Below, piece by piece: positions 1 through 7,094 of a DNA stretch of 13,922 bases. The stretch lies in NCBI GenBank assembly GCA_021788795.1, contig JAJYKG010000028.1:1-13922 (forward strand), given 5' to 3'. The stretch's first letter is position 1; each line of letters begins with the position of its first letter. The position numbers and the translations under genes are program-made. The notes beneath the pieces were generated by a model that had not been told where the DNA came from, searched no databases, and saw nothing but the letters and a program-made list of their open reading frames with translations. Source of the DNA: Thermoplasmata archaeon. Its GTDB lineage: Archaea > Thermoplasmatota > Thermoplasmata > RBG-16-68-12.

Positions 1-40
1 GGAGGTGGAGCAGGACGCGTTCCGCCGCGGTCAGGGTCAT
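1..40 (-). CDS. 5' end of a leftward gene, possibly a winged-helix regulator (partial)
   Basis: An ATG read on the minus strand at 40-38 opens a frame that stays open to the left edge and encodes MTLTAAERVLLHL. This short alternating polar/leucine pattern resembles the first helix of archaeal winged-helix DNA-binding domains, but thirteen residues cannot establish a family. A GGAGG lies about 12 bases before the ATG, which is rather far for a Shine-Dalgarno site. The gene is divergent from the pilin-like gene at 184, so the two share the intergenic region 41-183. The remainder of the gene is outside the window. It could also be a chance start in a gene with a different N-terminus. Confidence 0.45.
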   Translation of the reverse strand, partial: MTLTAAERVLLHL

Positions 41-105
41 GGGACCGTCTCGCCTCCGAAGCTCCGAGGGCCCGCGAGGCCGCGGGGCCGGGAAGCTTTC
101 GGGCG

Positions 106-119
106 GCGGTAACTACCGC
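106..119. promoter_or_regulatory. Perfect 14-bp inverted repeat, candidate operator
   Basis: The sequence GCGGTAACTACCGC has two perfect 6-base arms separated by AC. It ends six bases before the TATA box of the pilin-like gene, where the B-recognition element or a bound activator/repressor would sit. It lies between two divergent genes. The symmetry is seen directly; a role as a regulator-binding site is inference. Confidence 0.45.
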
Positions 120-125
120 GATGCT

Positions 126-133
126 TTTATATA
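126..133 (+). promoter_or_regulatory. Archaeal TATA box of the pilin-like gene
   Basis: TTTATATA matches the archaeal TATA consensus and stands out as the longest A/T run in this G+C-rich intergenic region. Transcription would be expected to begin near position 155, leaving a leader of about 28 bases that contains a Shine-Dalgarno site. Confidence 0.75.
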
Positions 134-171
134 GCGTGGGGTCGGCTTGGAACTCATCTCCCTGCCCACCG

Positions 172-177
172 GGAGGT
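172..177 (+). promoter_or_regulatory. Shine-Dalgarno site fixing the start of the pilin-like gene
   Basis: GGAGGT lies six bases ahead of the ATG at 184. This supports 184 over the in-frame ATG at 121, which lies upstream of the TATA box and so would not be transcribed from it. Confidence 0.8.
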
Positions 178-183
178 CACTCG

Positions 184-3100
184 ATGAAAGTCGTTCTGCG
201 CAAAGACGAATCCGGTATCTCGGAGGTCGTCGGCACGATCCTGATTCTGGCGATGACCGTGGTCCTCTTCTCCACGATCATCGTCTGGGTTTCGAGCTTC
301 CCCACGCCCGTCGCGCAGACCCGGGTGGACATGCTCGCGGGTCTCACCCCGCAGTACAACGCGGCCGGGGCCGAGACCGGCGACTGGATCAACATCACGC
401 ACCAGGGCGGCGAGTCCCTCCCCGCGGCGACGACCCTGATCTACGTCGTCGACCAGAAATCGGGCAGTTCGGCCATGACGACGGACGTGGTTCACCTCCA
501 CTCGTTCGGGACCACATGGCCCGTCGTGGCCCCCGGCCCCTCATCCTGTGTCACGTGCACCAAGAGTGGCCTCCTCGACGGGAGCGGGTTGAGCTGGGAC
601 GTGGGCCAGCGCTTCGCGTACTACAGCTCGAACCTCAGCGTCGGGGACACGATCACGGTCACGGTCGTCGACAGCGCCCGCGGCACGGTGGTCTGGACGT
701 CCCAGGTGAGCGCGCCCCAGGGCTCGTACCCGCCCATCTTCCTCAACGTGTGGGCGAGCCCGTACAACGGTCTGACGACGGTGAGCACGCCCCTCACGGG
801 GCAGCCCATGTACGTCTTCGCCCAGGTCCTGGACCCGGACGGGGACCTCATCCCGGCCTCCGTCTATGCGAACGTCACGGTCCTCTGGGGAAGCCACAGC
901 GTCTGCGCGGGCCCGCAGCCGATGCTCCCGAGCGGGGACACCAACGTATACCTCCTCGCCCGCACGTCCTGCCTGAATCCGAGCATCACCTGGGACGACA
1001 CCCTCGTCCTGTTCAACGCGACGGACACCGCGGGCCACATGGCCACGACGCGCCTGACCCTTCATGTCCTGCCCGGGCCCTCCGGTGGCAACACCGGCCC
1101 CGGCTTCAACGGCACGACGGGCCGGCCGCCGTACCTCTACTGGAACGGCCAGCAGGGGTACAACATCTTCAATCTCACCCAGTGGAGCCAGTACACGAGC
1201 TCCGGCCTGTCCCCCACGCCGACGCGGTCCTTCAAGCCGAGCGACACCGTGGTCATCGTCGTGGGGAGCAGCACCCTCGTGGACATCTCGTCCGCGGACA
1301 GCTTCAACCTCCTGGACCCCTTCAGCAGGAGCCCGCAGCAGTCCGTCGTGTACGGCACGACGAAGACGGTGACGCTGTCGAGCGCGCCCTCGTCGATGCA
1401 GGCGTTCAACTTCTACCGGTTCGTGAACGGGTACTACATCTACCTCTACCAGTTCACCCTGAATCCCAGCTCGGGGACCGCCAACTTCTACACGTTCGGC
1501 ACGGCGCCCCACCCGCCGTACTACTACTTCGCGCGCTACCCGCTCTCCATGTACCTGAAGTCGAGCGACGGCACCGTGTTCAGCGCGACCGACTCGGTCA
1601 ACATCACGAGCAACACCGGCGCCTACCAGCAGTTCCCGCAGATCACGACCTACAAGGACGCCGGGTTCACGCAGCCCTCGACGGTCTTCCGGTCGACGTC
1701 GGTGATGTACGTCAAGGTGCAGATGCTGTCCGCCGACCAGCTTCCCTCGAGCGTAAGCATGGGGACCGTGATGATTGTGGACTACAGCGGGGACACCCAG
1801 CTGTGGCGCGCCCCGATCAACGGGTACCAGGCGAACATGCCCATCTGCCCGGTGAGCGGCTCCTGCTCCTCCGGCGTCGCGGCGATCTCCACGAGCGTCG
1901 CCCAAGCCTCCTACTTCTTCGCGGTCAACCTCAGCCGGGTGAACCAGAACCCTTGGATTCCCGGCACGCAGTACTACTCCTTCGGCCTCACGAGCATGCA
2001 GGACTCGGATGAGAGCTACGGGTCCGTGAGCGTCCAGATCCAGGTCACGGCGCCCCTCTACAAGATGGATGTCGTCGTCGGGAATCCCGGGTCCAGCTCG
2101 AACTCCTGGGGCACGAGCAACTACCTCTACTACTTCCAGAACTACAACGGCTACGACTGGTGGAAGCCGCTCCGGGTCGACTGGTGCTCGGGCACCGGCA
2201 CCTCGACGTCGGGTATCGGCGGGAGTGGCGTCAACTGCCCCAGCGCCACGTCCGTCGTCGGGAGGTTCGGCAACTTCTTCGGGGACGGCACCCTGGGCAT
2301 CGTGGAAAGCCTCCAGACGAAGAACTCGGGAGACGCCCTGGTCATCTACCGCCACACCGTGGACGCCATGGGCAGCGCGGTCTACCTCCCCGTGTTCTAC
2401 GCGTATGATTCCCAGCCGTCCACCCAGCCCCTCCCGGAGGCGTGCACCGCGATTGCGGTCGGCGACCTGACCGGGACCGGGCTGCAGTCTGTCATCTGCG
2501 GCGGCGCGGACGGCCGCGTCTGGTACTACCGGAACGACGGGAACTGGACCTTCGTCTGGGTGGACCAGACGGGCAAGGTCGGCGGCGCCTCCCACGTCAT
2601 CACGAGCATCTCCGTCGGGGACTTCAACGGCGACGGCTGGCAGGACATCGCGGTCGTCGGGTCCGGTGGCTTGGTGGCCTGGTACCCGAACCTCGGGAAC
2701 GGCATCTTCCAGAACCCCGGTTTCAGCACGATTCAGCCGGCGCAGGGCGACTACCGCGTGTACGGGGCGCCCGTCCAGGGGACCTACCTGAACACGTACC
2801 CGTCCGCATCGTCCCCGGAAATCCTCCAGGAACAGGCCCTCACGGTCCCGCAGCAGGTGGGCATGAACCCCAACACCGGTTTCAGCGTCCAGGGAGCCTG
2901 GACCTCGGGCACCAGGCTGGCGCCGGCGACGATGACCTACGTGCCCTCCGGCGGCAACCCGGGCGCCTACGTCCAGATCTCGACCGGCGTGATCTCCAAC
3001 GCGGTCCCCGCGGGCTTCTGGCAGGAGCCCTTCACCACGAGCGGCTCCCAGCCCTTCACGGCGAACGTCAGCCTGGACTATGAGCTCACGGCGAACGGCG

Positions 3101-4308
3101 CCACGGGCCTGCCGGGGGTTACCCTCGCAGTCTACGTGGACCCCGCCGCGGGCGCGCCCACGACGACTCCGGTCTGGTCCGTCTCCTATCCGGGCGGCAG
3201 CACCGCGGGCTGGACGCACGTGGCCCCCGTCACGATCCCCGCGAGCGACCTCCCGCGGCCGGGCACGTACTACGCGAAGGTCGTGATGGCCACGATCTGC
3301 GGCTCGACCGCGTGCACGACGACGACGGGCGGCTTCGACAACGTGGTGGTCTCCTGGGCGTCCACGCCGGGGGCCACGAGCGCCCTCGAGTACTACTGGT
3401 ACCTTGGCGTGATGCCCACCCGCCCCGGGATCACGTTCAACTTCGTGCTGAGGGCCCAGGGCACCTACAGCGGCGACTTCGACAACTTCACCTTCGCGTA
3501 CTCCACGAACGTGGTCGCCGGTGTCCCGACCTCGGGGACGTACACCCCGCTCTACCCGCCCTACACGTCGCAGACGACGAACGTCACGGTCACGGCCAAT
3601 CCGCCCCCGGCGACGAACGTGAACATCACCCTGCCGACGACGATCCAGGGCTCGGGGGTGTGGGTCCGCGTGACGGACACGAACCGCGTGGTCGGCTCCA
3701 CGTCGCTCGACAACCTCACGGTCTCGCGGCTGTACATCTATAGCTTCACGCCGAGCGGCAGCACGGTCCAGCAGCTCTCCGGTCCCGCCTCCGGCTCCAC
3801 GGTCACCTCCTCGAACGCGGGGGACCAGAACAACGACGGCATCTCCGACCTCGTCGTCGGCACGTCCGCGGGGACGGTCTACCTGTACCTGGGCAGCCGG
3901 CCTACGGGCCTCCAGTTCCTCGGGACGCTCGAGTACTCCGCGTCGAGCGGAATCGTGAGCGTCAAGTTCGCGAACATCCTCGGGAACGTGAGCAAGTACG
4001 GCCTGCAGATCGCCTTCGCGACGGGCACGACCGTCTACTTCGTGAACCCCAGCTCGCCGGGCGCGACGTTCGGCAACGCCATCGCGGTGACCCAAGGCAC
4101 GGTCAGCGCCATGGGCACCGGCGACGTCAACGGGGACGGCGTCGATGACGTCGTGGTCGGGACGGCGAACGGCTACGTGATGCTGTACGCGAACTTCGGG
4201 ACGGGCTACTCGTGGTCCTCGCCCGTCCTGATCTACCTGACGGCCGCCCAGGTGTACTACAACCTCTCGATCGGGGACGCCGCGAACAACCTCTACGTGG
4301 GTCGCTGA
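184..4308 (+). CDS. Giant type IV pilin-like surface protein with FG-GAP/VCBS-type beta-propeller blades
   Basis: This 1374-residue protein starts with an archaeal class III (prepilin) signal: charged residues 2-9 (KVVLRKDE), then SGISEVVGT and an uninterrupted hydrophobic helix to about residue 37. Cleavage by a prepilin peptidase near G11 is inferred. Residues about 50-175 resemble the beta domain of archaeal Pilin_N proteins. Further beta modules follow (about 182-297 and 318-640), with a Gly/Pro linker near 298-317. FG-GAP/VCBS-like blades appear at about 690-850 and 1205-1345. DFNGDGWQD (813-821), DQNNDGISD (1214-1222) and DVNGDGVDD (1314-1322) are calcium-binding-type loops. A jelly-roll-like domain (about 897-1058) lies between the blade groups. 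I count sixteen N-glycosylation sequons and twelve cysteines, fitting an extracellular protein. There is no C-terminal membrane anchor. Ordinary archaeal pilins have roughly 120-200 residues. Adhesion or substrate binding at the cell surface is inferred. The 3' end overlaps the convergent gene by 16 bases. Confidence 0.85.
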   Translation: MKVVLRKDESGISEVVGTILILAMTVVLFSTIIVWVSSFPTPVAQTRVDMLAGLTPQYNAAGAETGDWINITHQGGESLPAATTLIYVVDQKSGSSAMTTDVVHLHSFGTTWPVVAPGPSSCVTCTKSGLLDGSGLSWDVGQRFAYYSSNLSVGDTITVTVVDSARGTVVWTSQVSAPQGSYPPIFLNVWASPYNGLTTVSTPLTGQPMYVFAQVLDPDGDLIPASVYANVTVLWGSHSVCAGPQPMLPSGDTNVYLLARTSCLNPSITWDDTLVLFNATDTAGHMATTRLTLHVLPGPSGGNTGPGFNGTTGRPPYLYWNGQQGYNIFNLTQWSQYTSSGLSPTPTRSFKPSDTVVIVVGSSTLVDISSADSFNLLDPFSRSPQQSVVYGTTKTVTLSSAPSSMQAFNFYRFVNGYYIYLYQFTLNPSSGTANFYTFGTAPHPPYYYFARYPLSMYLKSSDGTVFSATDSVNITSNTGAYQQFPQITTYKDAGFTQPSTVFRSTSVMYVKVQMLSADQLPSSVSMGTVMIVDYSGDTQLWRAPINGYQANMPICPVSGSCSSGVAAISTSVAQASYFFAVNLSRVNQNPWIPGTQYYSFGLTSMQDSDESYGSVSVQIQVTAPLYKMDVVVGNPGSSSNSWGTSNYLYYFQNYNGYDWWKPLRVDWCSGTGTSTSGIGGSGVNCPSATSVVGRFGNFFGDGTLGIVESLQTKNSGDALVIYRHTVDAMGSAVYLPVFYAYDSQPSTQPLPEACTAIAVGDLTGTGLQSVICGGADGRVWYYRNDGNWTFVWVDQTGKVGGASHVITSISVGDFNGDGWQDIAVVGSGGLVAWYPNLGNGIFQNPGFSTIQPAQGDYRVYGAPVQGTYLNTYPSASSPEILQEQALTVPQQVGMNPNTGFSVQGAWTSGTRLAPATMTYVPSGGNPGAYVQISTGVISNAVPAGFWQEPFTTSGSQPFTANVSLDYELTANGATGLPGVTLAVYVDPAAGAPTTTPVWSVSYPGGSTAGWTHVAPVTIPASDLPRPGTYYAKVVMATICGSTACTTTTGGFDNVVVSWASTPGATSALEYYWYLGVMPTRPGITFNFVLRAQGTYSGDFDNFTFAYSTNVVAGVPTSGTYTPLYPPYTSQTTNVTVTANPPPATNVNITLPTTIQGSGVWVRVTDTNRVVGSTSLDNLTVSRLYIYSFTPSGSTVQQLSGPASGSTVTSSNAGDQNNDGISDLVVGTSAGTVYLYLGSRPTGLQFLGTLEYSASSGIVSVKFANILGNVSKYGLQIAFATGTTVYFVNPSSPGATFGNAIAVTQGTVSAMGTGDVNGDGVDDVVVGTANGYVMLYANFGTGYSWSSPVLIYLTAAQVYYNLSIGDAANNLYVGR

Positions 4309-4916
4309 CCGGCGAGCGCGGCCAGCACCCCCTTCACCCTTTCGACCTCGATCACCGCGAGGACGCGAGCGTGGCCCTGCGCGACCTCCCGCAGGCGCGA
4401 GGCGATGAACTTCTCCCGCTCCCTCTGGAGACGCGCGAAGCCCGCCGTGCGGTTGATCTCCGCGTCCCAGCTGATTGCGAACTCCGCGGGCGACGCGACG
4501 TCGAAGTGTTTCTTCAGGAGGCGTTTCTCGAGCCGGCCCTGGAGGATGAGTTCCATCGTCGAGACGTGCGTCGTGTAGGCGTCGGCATAGGCCTCCTCGT
4601 CCAGGTCCAGGGCCTCCAGGGGCACGCGGCGCGCGGCGGCCTCGCGGACGGCCGCGGTGAAGCAGGGCGGGGGCATCACGGGCTCCTCCCACGCGGACAG
4701 GCCCGCGACGTAGACCTCGTCCTCCGTCGAATCGGGCTCGAGGTTCCCGCCATCGTACGTGCGGAGGGTCTCGAGCTCCTCGGGGGAGACGGTCAGGGCG
4801 ACGACGTCCGGGCGCTCGGAGCCGATGGACGCCGCGACCCGCTCCCCGTCGCTGGGCAGGCCGCGGACCACGGCGAGCACGGCGACCGTGGCCGGGCCGA
4901 CGCGGACCTCCTCCAT
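4293..4916 (-). CDS. Short TraB-like protein lacking the family's motif residues
   Basis: This 207-residue protein has no signal peptide or membrane segment. Its order of elements follows the N-terminal domain of archaeal TraB/PrgY proteins: a first strand and helix ending in ERPDVVALTV (34-43), a helix plus strand TAAVREAAARRVPLEALDLD (87-106), and a C-terminal block QREREKFIASRLREV (164-178) followed by ARVLAVIEVERVKGV (183-197). In TraB these places normally hold GTAHVS, an acidic VAVEL strand, IDRD and VVGAGH; here they read VRGLPS, VALTV, LDLD and VIEVER, so the family histidines are gone. The transmembrane C-terminal part of TraB is absent. The ATG overlaps the stop of the upstream regulator by one base (TGATG), and a purine-rich AGGAAGG precedes it, so the two are probably translated together. 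Family assignment is by pattern and is moderate; function is unknown. Confidence 0.6.
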   Translation of the reverse strand: MEEVRVGPATVAVLAVVRGLPSDGERVAASIGSERPDVVALTVSPEELETLRTYDGGNLEPDSTEDEVYVAGLSAWEEPVMPPPCFTAAVREAAARRVPLEALDLDEEAYADAYTTHVSTMELILQGRLEKRLLKKHFDVASPAEFAISWDAEINRTAGFARLQREREKFIASRLREVAQGHARVLAVIEVERVKGVLAALAGQRPT

Positions 4917-5857
4917 CAACCCTTCCTCTCGGCGATCAGGTCCTCGACGGCGTCGCGGTCCTTGACCTTGCGGAGCTCCTCGCGGGCGATCACGGGCAGG
5001 CCCTGGACGCACACCCGGATCGTGCGATGCTCGACGAACATCACGGCGTCCTTCTCGACGACGCGGCCGATGTTGGAGACGATCGTGGCCTTCTTCTCGA
5101 GCTTCGTATCCGCCGACTCGACGCCCGCGAGGTAGGTGCGGGTCTCGTGCTGCGCGAGCCCGTCGAACGGGCTCCGCACGGTCGGGAGGACGTTGTAGCC
5201 CAGGCGTTCGAGGTGGTGGAACAGCTCGCGCTCGAAGGCCTCGAGGGGTTCGTGCGCGGGCGACGCCGGGGCCGCGGAGTCGACCAGGGCGAACGGGTCC
5301 ATGGGCAGGACGAGGGGCTCGCGGAGGAACGCCTCCAGGCGCGCGGCCACGTCGATGGACGCCGACATCCCCTCGAGGTACATCTGGATCGTCCGGCGCG
5401 AGACGCCCGCGATTTCGGCGAGCGTGCCGAGGGAGAGCTGACCCTGCTCGCGCAGGTTCCGCAGGGCCTCCGCGTCCAGCTTGACGTAGAGGCCACCCGG
5501 GGCGGAGTAGATGAACGGCGGGACGCCCTCCTCGAAGAAGTCGAGGAACGTGCGCCGCGAGAGGATCGGGATCTCGAAGCGGCTGTAGATGACGCCGCCC
5601 TCGAGCGGGCCCGAGCCCGTGCGCTCGCCGAGGACGACGGGGGAACCGCGGAGGCTGCGCGCGATGCCGCGAAGCTCCTCCGCGGTCGCCTTGCAGAGCG
5701 CGTCCACGTTCTGGAGGCCCTTGACGATGAGGAGCAGGTTGTCGCGGCGCGCGACGAAGTCGAAACAGAGCCCGCGCTCCCCGTGGGGCTCCGAGAGGAA
5801 GAAGCCCGTCTTTGCGAGGGCCTCGCGCACGGAGTCGATAAGCCGGTCCCGTTTCAC
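4916..5857 (-). CDS. COG1395-type archaeal HTH transcriptional regulator
   Basis: This 313-residue cytoplasmic protein matches the three-part layout of the archaeal 'putative HTH-type transcriptional regulatory protein' family (COG1395). The N-terminal alpha/beta domain (1-125) contains CFDFVARRDNLLLIVKGLQN (31-50). The central Xre-like helix-turn-helix is at about 139-165, with LAEIAGVSRRTIQMYLEG. The C-terminal domain (about 200-313) carries LPTVRSPFDGLA (224-235) and the typical ending GLPVIAREEL (286-295). I chose the GTG at 5857 because the TATA box centred near 5885 is about 28 bases upstream, as for a leaderless transcript, and because family members begin close to this point. An in-frame GTG at 5899 would lie upstream of that TATA box. 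It is first in a unit with the TraB-like gene and divergent from endA. Its target genes are unknown; autoregulation is suggested by the palindrome at its promoter. Confidence 0.85.
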   Translation of the reverse strand: MKRDRLIDSVREALAKTGFFLSEPHGERGLCFDFVARRDNLLLIVKGLQNVDALCKATAEELRGIARSLRGSPVVLGERTGSGPLEGGVIYSRFEIPILSRRTFLDFFEEGVPPFIYSAPGGLYVKLDAEALRNLREQGQLSLGTLAEIAGVSRRTIQMYLEGMSASIDVAARLEAFLREPLVLPMDPFALVDSAAPASPAHEPLEAFERELFHHLERLGYNVLPTVRSPFDGLAQHETRTYLAGVESADTKLEKKATIVSNIGRVVEKDAVMFVEHRTIRVCVQGLPVIAREELRKVKDRDAVEDLIAERKG

Positions 5858-5877
5858 GATAGTTGACAACACGAGTA

Positions 5878-5892
5878 CTTCTATATAAGAAG
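5878..5892 (-). promoter_or_regulatory. TATA box of the COG1395 gene inside a 15-bp palindrome
   Basis: Read on the minus strand, TTATATAG lies about 28 bases ahead of the GTG at 5857, the distance expected for a leaderless archaeal transcript. The surrounding bases form CTTCT-ATATA-AGAAG, two perfect 5-base arms around the A/T core. A regulator bound here would block TBP. The TATA call is strong; the operator role is inference. Confidence 0.65.
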
Positions 5893-5952
5893 CGCGCACC
5901 CGTTCTACGGGAGCCGCGGGTCCGCGCGGTCCCGGCGCCGAGGTCCGAACCC

Positions 5953-5957
5953 TTTAT
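5953..5957 (+). promoter_or_regulatory. Probable TATA element of endA
   Basis: TTTAT (within CCTTTATCG) is centred about 28 bases before the ATG at 5983, as expected for a leaderless transcript. No Shine-Dalgarno site is visible before that ATG. The match to the consensus is partial. Confidence 0.5.
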
Positions 5958-5982
5958 CGACGCGGCGGCGTTCGCCGTCCCG

Positions 5983-7035
5983 ATGCCCGGGGAGCTCCGC
6001 GAGGACGGCGTGGCCGTGGACGACCCCGCGGAGGCCAGCACGCTCTACAACCGCGGCTACTTCGGCACGCCGCGCTCGGGCGGCGGTCTCGACCTCTCCT
6101 TCCTCGAGGCGCTCTACCTGGTCGAGGCGGAGCGCCTCCGCGTCGAGCGTCAAGGCAAGCCCGTCTCCCTGGGCGAGCTCTTCCGCATCGCCGGCGCGCG
6201 CGAGAACGCCTTCGAGATCCGCTACCTCGTCTACCGCGACCTGCGGCAGCGCGGCTACGTGGTCGAGGCCCAGGACGGCCCCGTGGACTTCCACGTGCTG
6301 CCCCGCGGCGGCGCGCCGCGGAAGACGCCGAGCAAGTACTGGGTCCGCGCCCTCAGCGAGCGCGCGGTCTTCGACCTCGCCGAGCTGCTGGAGCGTGCGG
6401 AAGAGGCAGCTTCCGTGCGGAAAACGCTCCTCCTGGGACTCGTGGATGAGGAATCGGACCTCACGTACTACGCGGTGCGGGAGGCGTCGCCCCGCGGCCA
6501 CCGGCCGTCCCCCCGCGCGGCCCCGCCGGTCGTCGTGCACTTCCAGGGTGACCGCGCGGTCGTCCTCGACGAGGGGGAGGCGAAACGCCTCCACGACGCG
6601 GGCTACTTCGGGAAGCTCGTCGGCCGGAGGCTGCAGCTCAGCCTCCTCGAGACCGCGTTCCTCCTGAAGGCGGGCCTCATCGAGGTCCGGAGCGCGGGCA
6701 CGGACCGGCCGATCCGCCTCCCGCGACTCCTGCGCGAGGCCAAGGCTGTCCAGCCGGACTTCGCCCTCCGGCTGCGGGCGTACGAGGACCTCATGAGCCG
6801 CGGCGTGATCACGAAGACCGGGTTCAAGTACGGCGCCCACTTCCGCGCCTACGAGGGCGACCCGGAGGTCCACCACGCGAAGTACCTCGTGCACGTCGTT
6901 CCCCGCGGACACCGCGGCGCCTGGCCGGAGATCAGCCGCGCGGTCCGCCTCGCCCACGGCGTGAAGAAACAGATCCTCTTCGGCGAGGTGGGACCCGAGG
7001 TGCGCTACGTGAAGCTCGAGCGCGTGCGACCGTGA
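5983..7035 (+). CDS. endA: tRNA-splicing endonuclease, fused alpha2 type
   Basis: EndA cuts the bulge-helix-bulge at tRNA exon-intron junctions and is needed to mature intron-containing tRNAs. This 350-residue protein is the tandem-duplicated (homodimeric) form, roughly twice the length of the homotetrameric type. Both halves begin with the same pattern: LYNRGYFGTP (21-30) with YLVYRDLRQRGYVV in the first half, and GYFGKLVGRRLQLSLLE with ITKTGFKYGAHFRAY in the second. The catalytic triad is in the C-terminal half: Y290 in FRAY, H298 in HHAKYLV and K329 in HGVKKQI. The His-Lys spacing of 31 equals that of the Methanocaldococcus enzyme. The N-terminal half lacks an equivalent Tyr and His, as usual for the structural repeat. 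The start at 5983 is preferred over the open frame from 5863 because the extra residues are Arg/Pro-rich and contain the promoter. Divergent from the COG1395 gene. Confidence 0.93.
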   Translation: MPGELREDGVAVDDPAEASTLYNRGYFGTPRSGGGLDLSFLEALYLVEAERLRVERQGKPVSLGELFRIAGARENAFEIRYLVYRDLRQRGYVVEAQDGPVDFHVLPRGGAPRKTPSKYWVRALSERAVFDLAELLERAEEAASVRKTLLLGLVDEESDLTYYAVREASPRGHRPSPRAAPPVVVHFQGDRAVVLDEGEAKRLHDAGYFGKLVGRRLQLSLLETAFLLKAGLIEVRSAGTDRPIRLPRLLREAKAVQPDFALRLRAYEDLMSRGVITKTGFKYGAHFRAYEGDPEVHHAKYLVHVVPRGHRGAWPEISRAVRLAHGVKKQILFGEVGPEVRYVKLERVRP

Positions 7036-7040
7036 CGGTC
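7028..7040. repeat. 13-bp palindrome centred on the endA stop codon
   Basis: GACCGT-G-ACGGTC is perfectly symmetric about its central base, and the endA stop TGA occupies bases 7033-7035 inside it. The one-base centre leaves no loop, so it would act, if at all, as a DNA-binding palindrome rather than an RNA hairpin. It may be chance. Confidence 0.3.
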
Positions 7041-7061
7041 CGCCTCGCACCCTCCGCACCG

Positions 7062-7073
7062 TACCTCTAGGTA
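7062..7073. repeat. Inverted repeat between the convergent endA and HAD genes
   Basis: TACCT-CT-AGGTA forms two perfect 5-base arms within the 59-base convergent intergenic region. An overlapping alternative pairs GTACC (7061-7065) with GGTAC (7076-7080). There is no T-rich tract beside it, so it does not look like a standard archaeal terminator. A boundary or termination role is inference. Confidence 0.3.
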
Positions 7074-7094
7074 GGGGTACGTTCGGCGACCGGC

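Noticed and set aside
71..86. G+C-rich hairpin CCCGCG-AGGC-CGCGGG
   Set aside because: Such short C/G stems are expected often in a genome this G+C-rich, and nothing about its position gives it a clear role.
121..183. Pilin-like gene starting at the ATG at 121
   Set aside because: This ATG precedes the TATA box, and the prepilin signal and Shine-Dalgarno site both point to 184.
2160..3743. Several plus-strand frames of 80-213 codons within the pilin-like gene
   Set aside because: They are His/Arg/Pro-rich alternative-frame shadows of the continuous FG-GAP-containing frame, which shows no frameshift.
541..4692. Very long minus-strand open frame opposite the pilin-like gene
   Set aside because: Its translation is a run of Arg, Gly, Ala, Val and Asp without recognisable motifs, and it crosses two real genes. 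It is the G+C-driven shadow of the plus-strand coding sequence.
5858..5899. Upstream GTG starts at 5899 and nearby for the COG1395 gene
   Set aside because: The TATA box would then lie inside the coding sequence; the GTG at 5857 has correct leaderless spacing and fits family length.
5863..5982. N-terminal extension of endA
   Set aside because: The extra 40 codons contain the divergent promoter and a TATA element placed correctly for the ATG at 5983; the residues do not resemble EndA.
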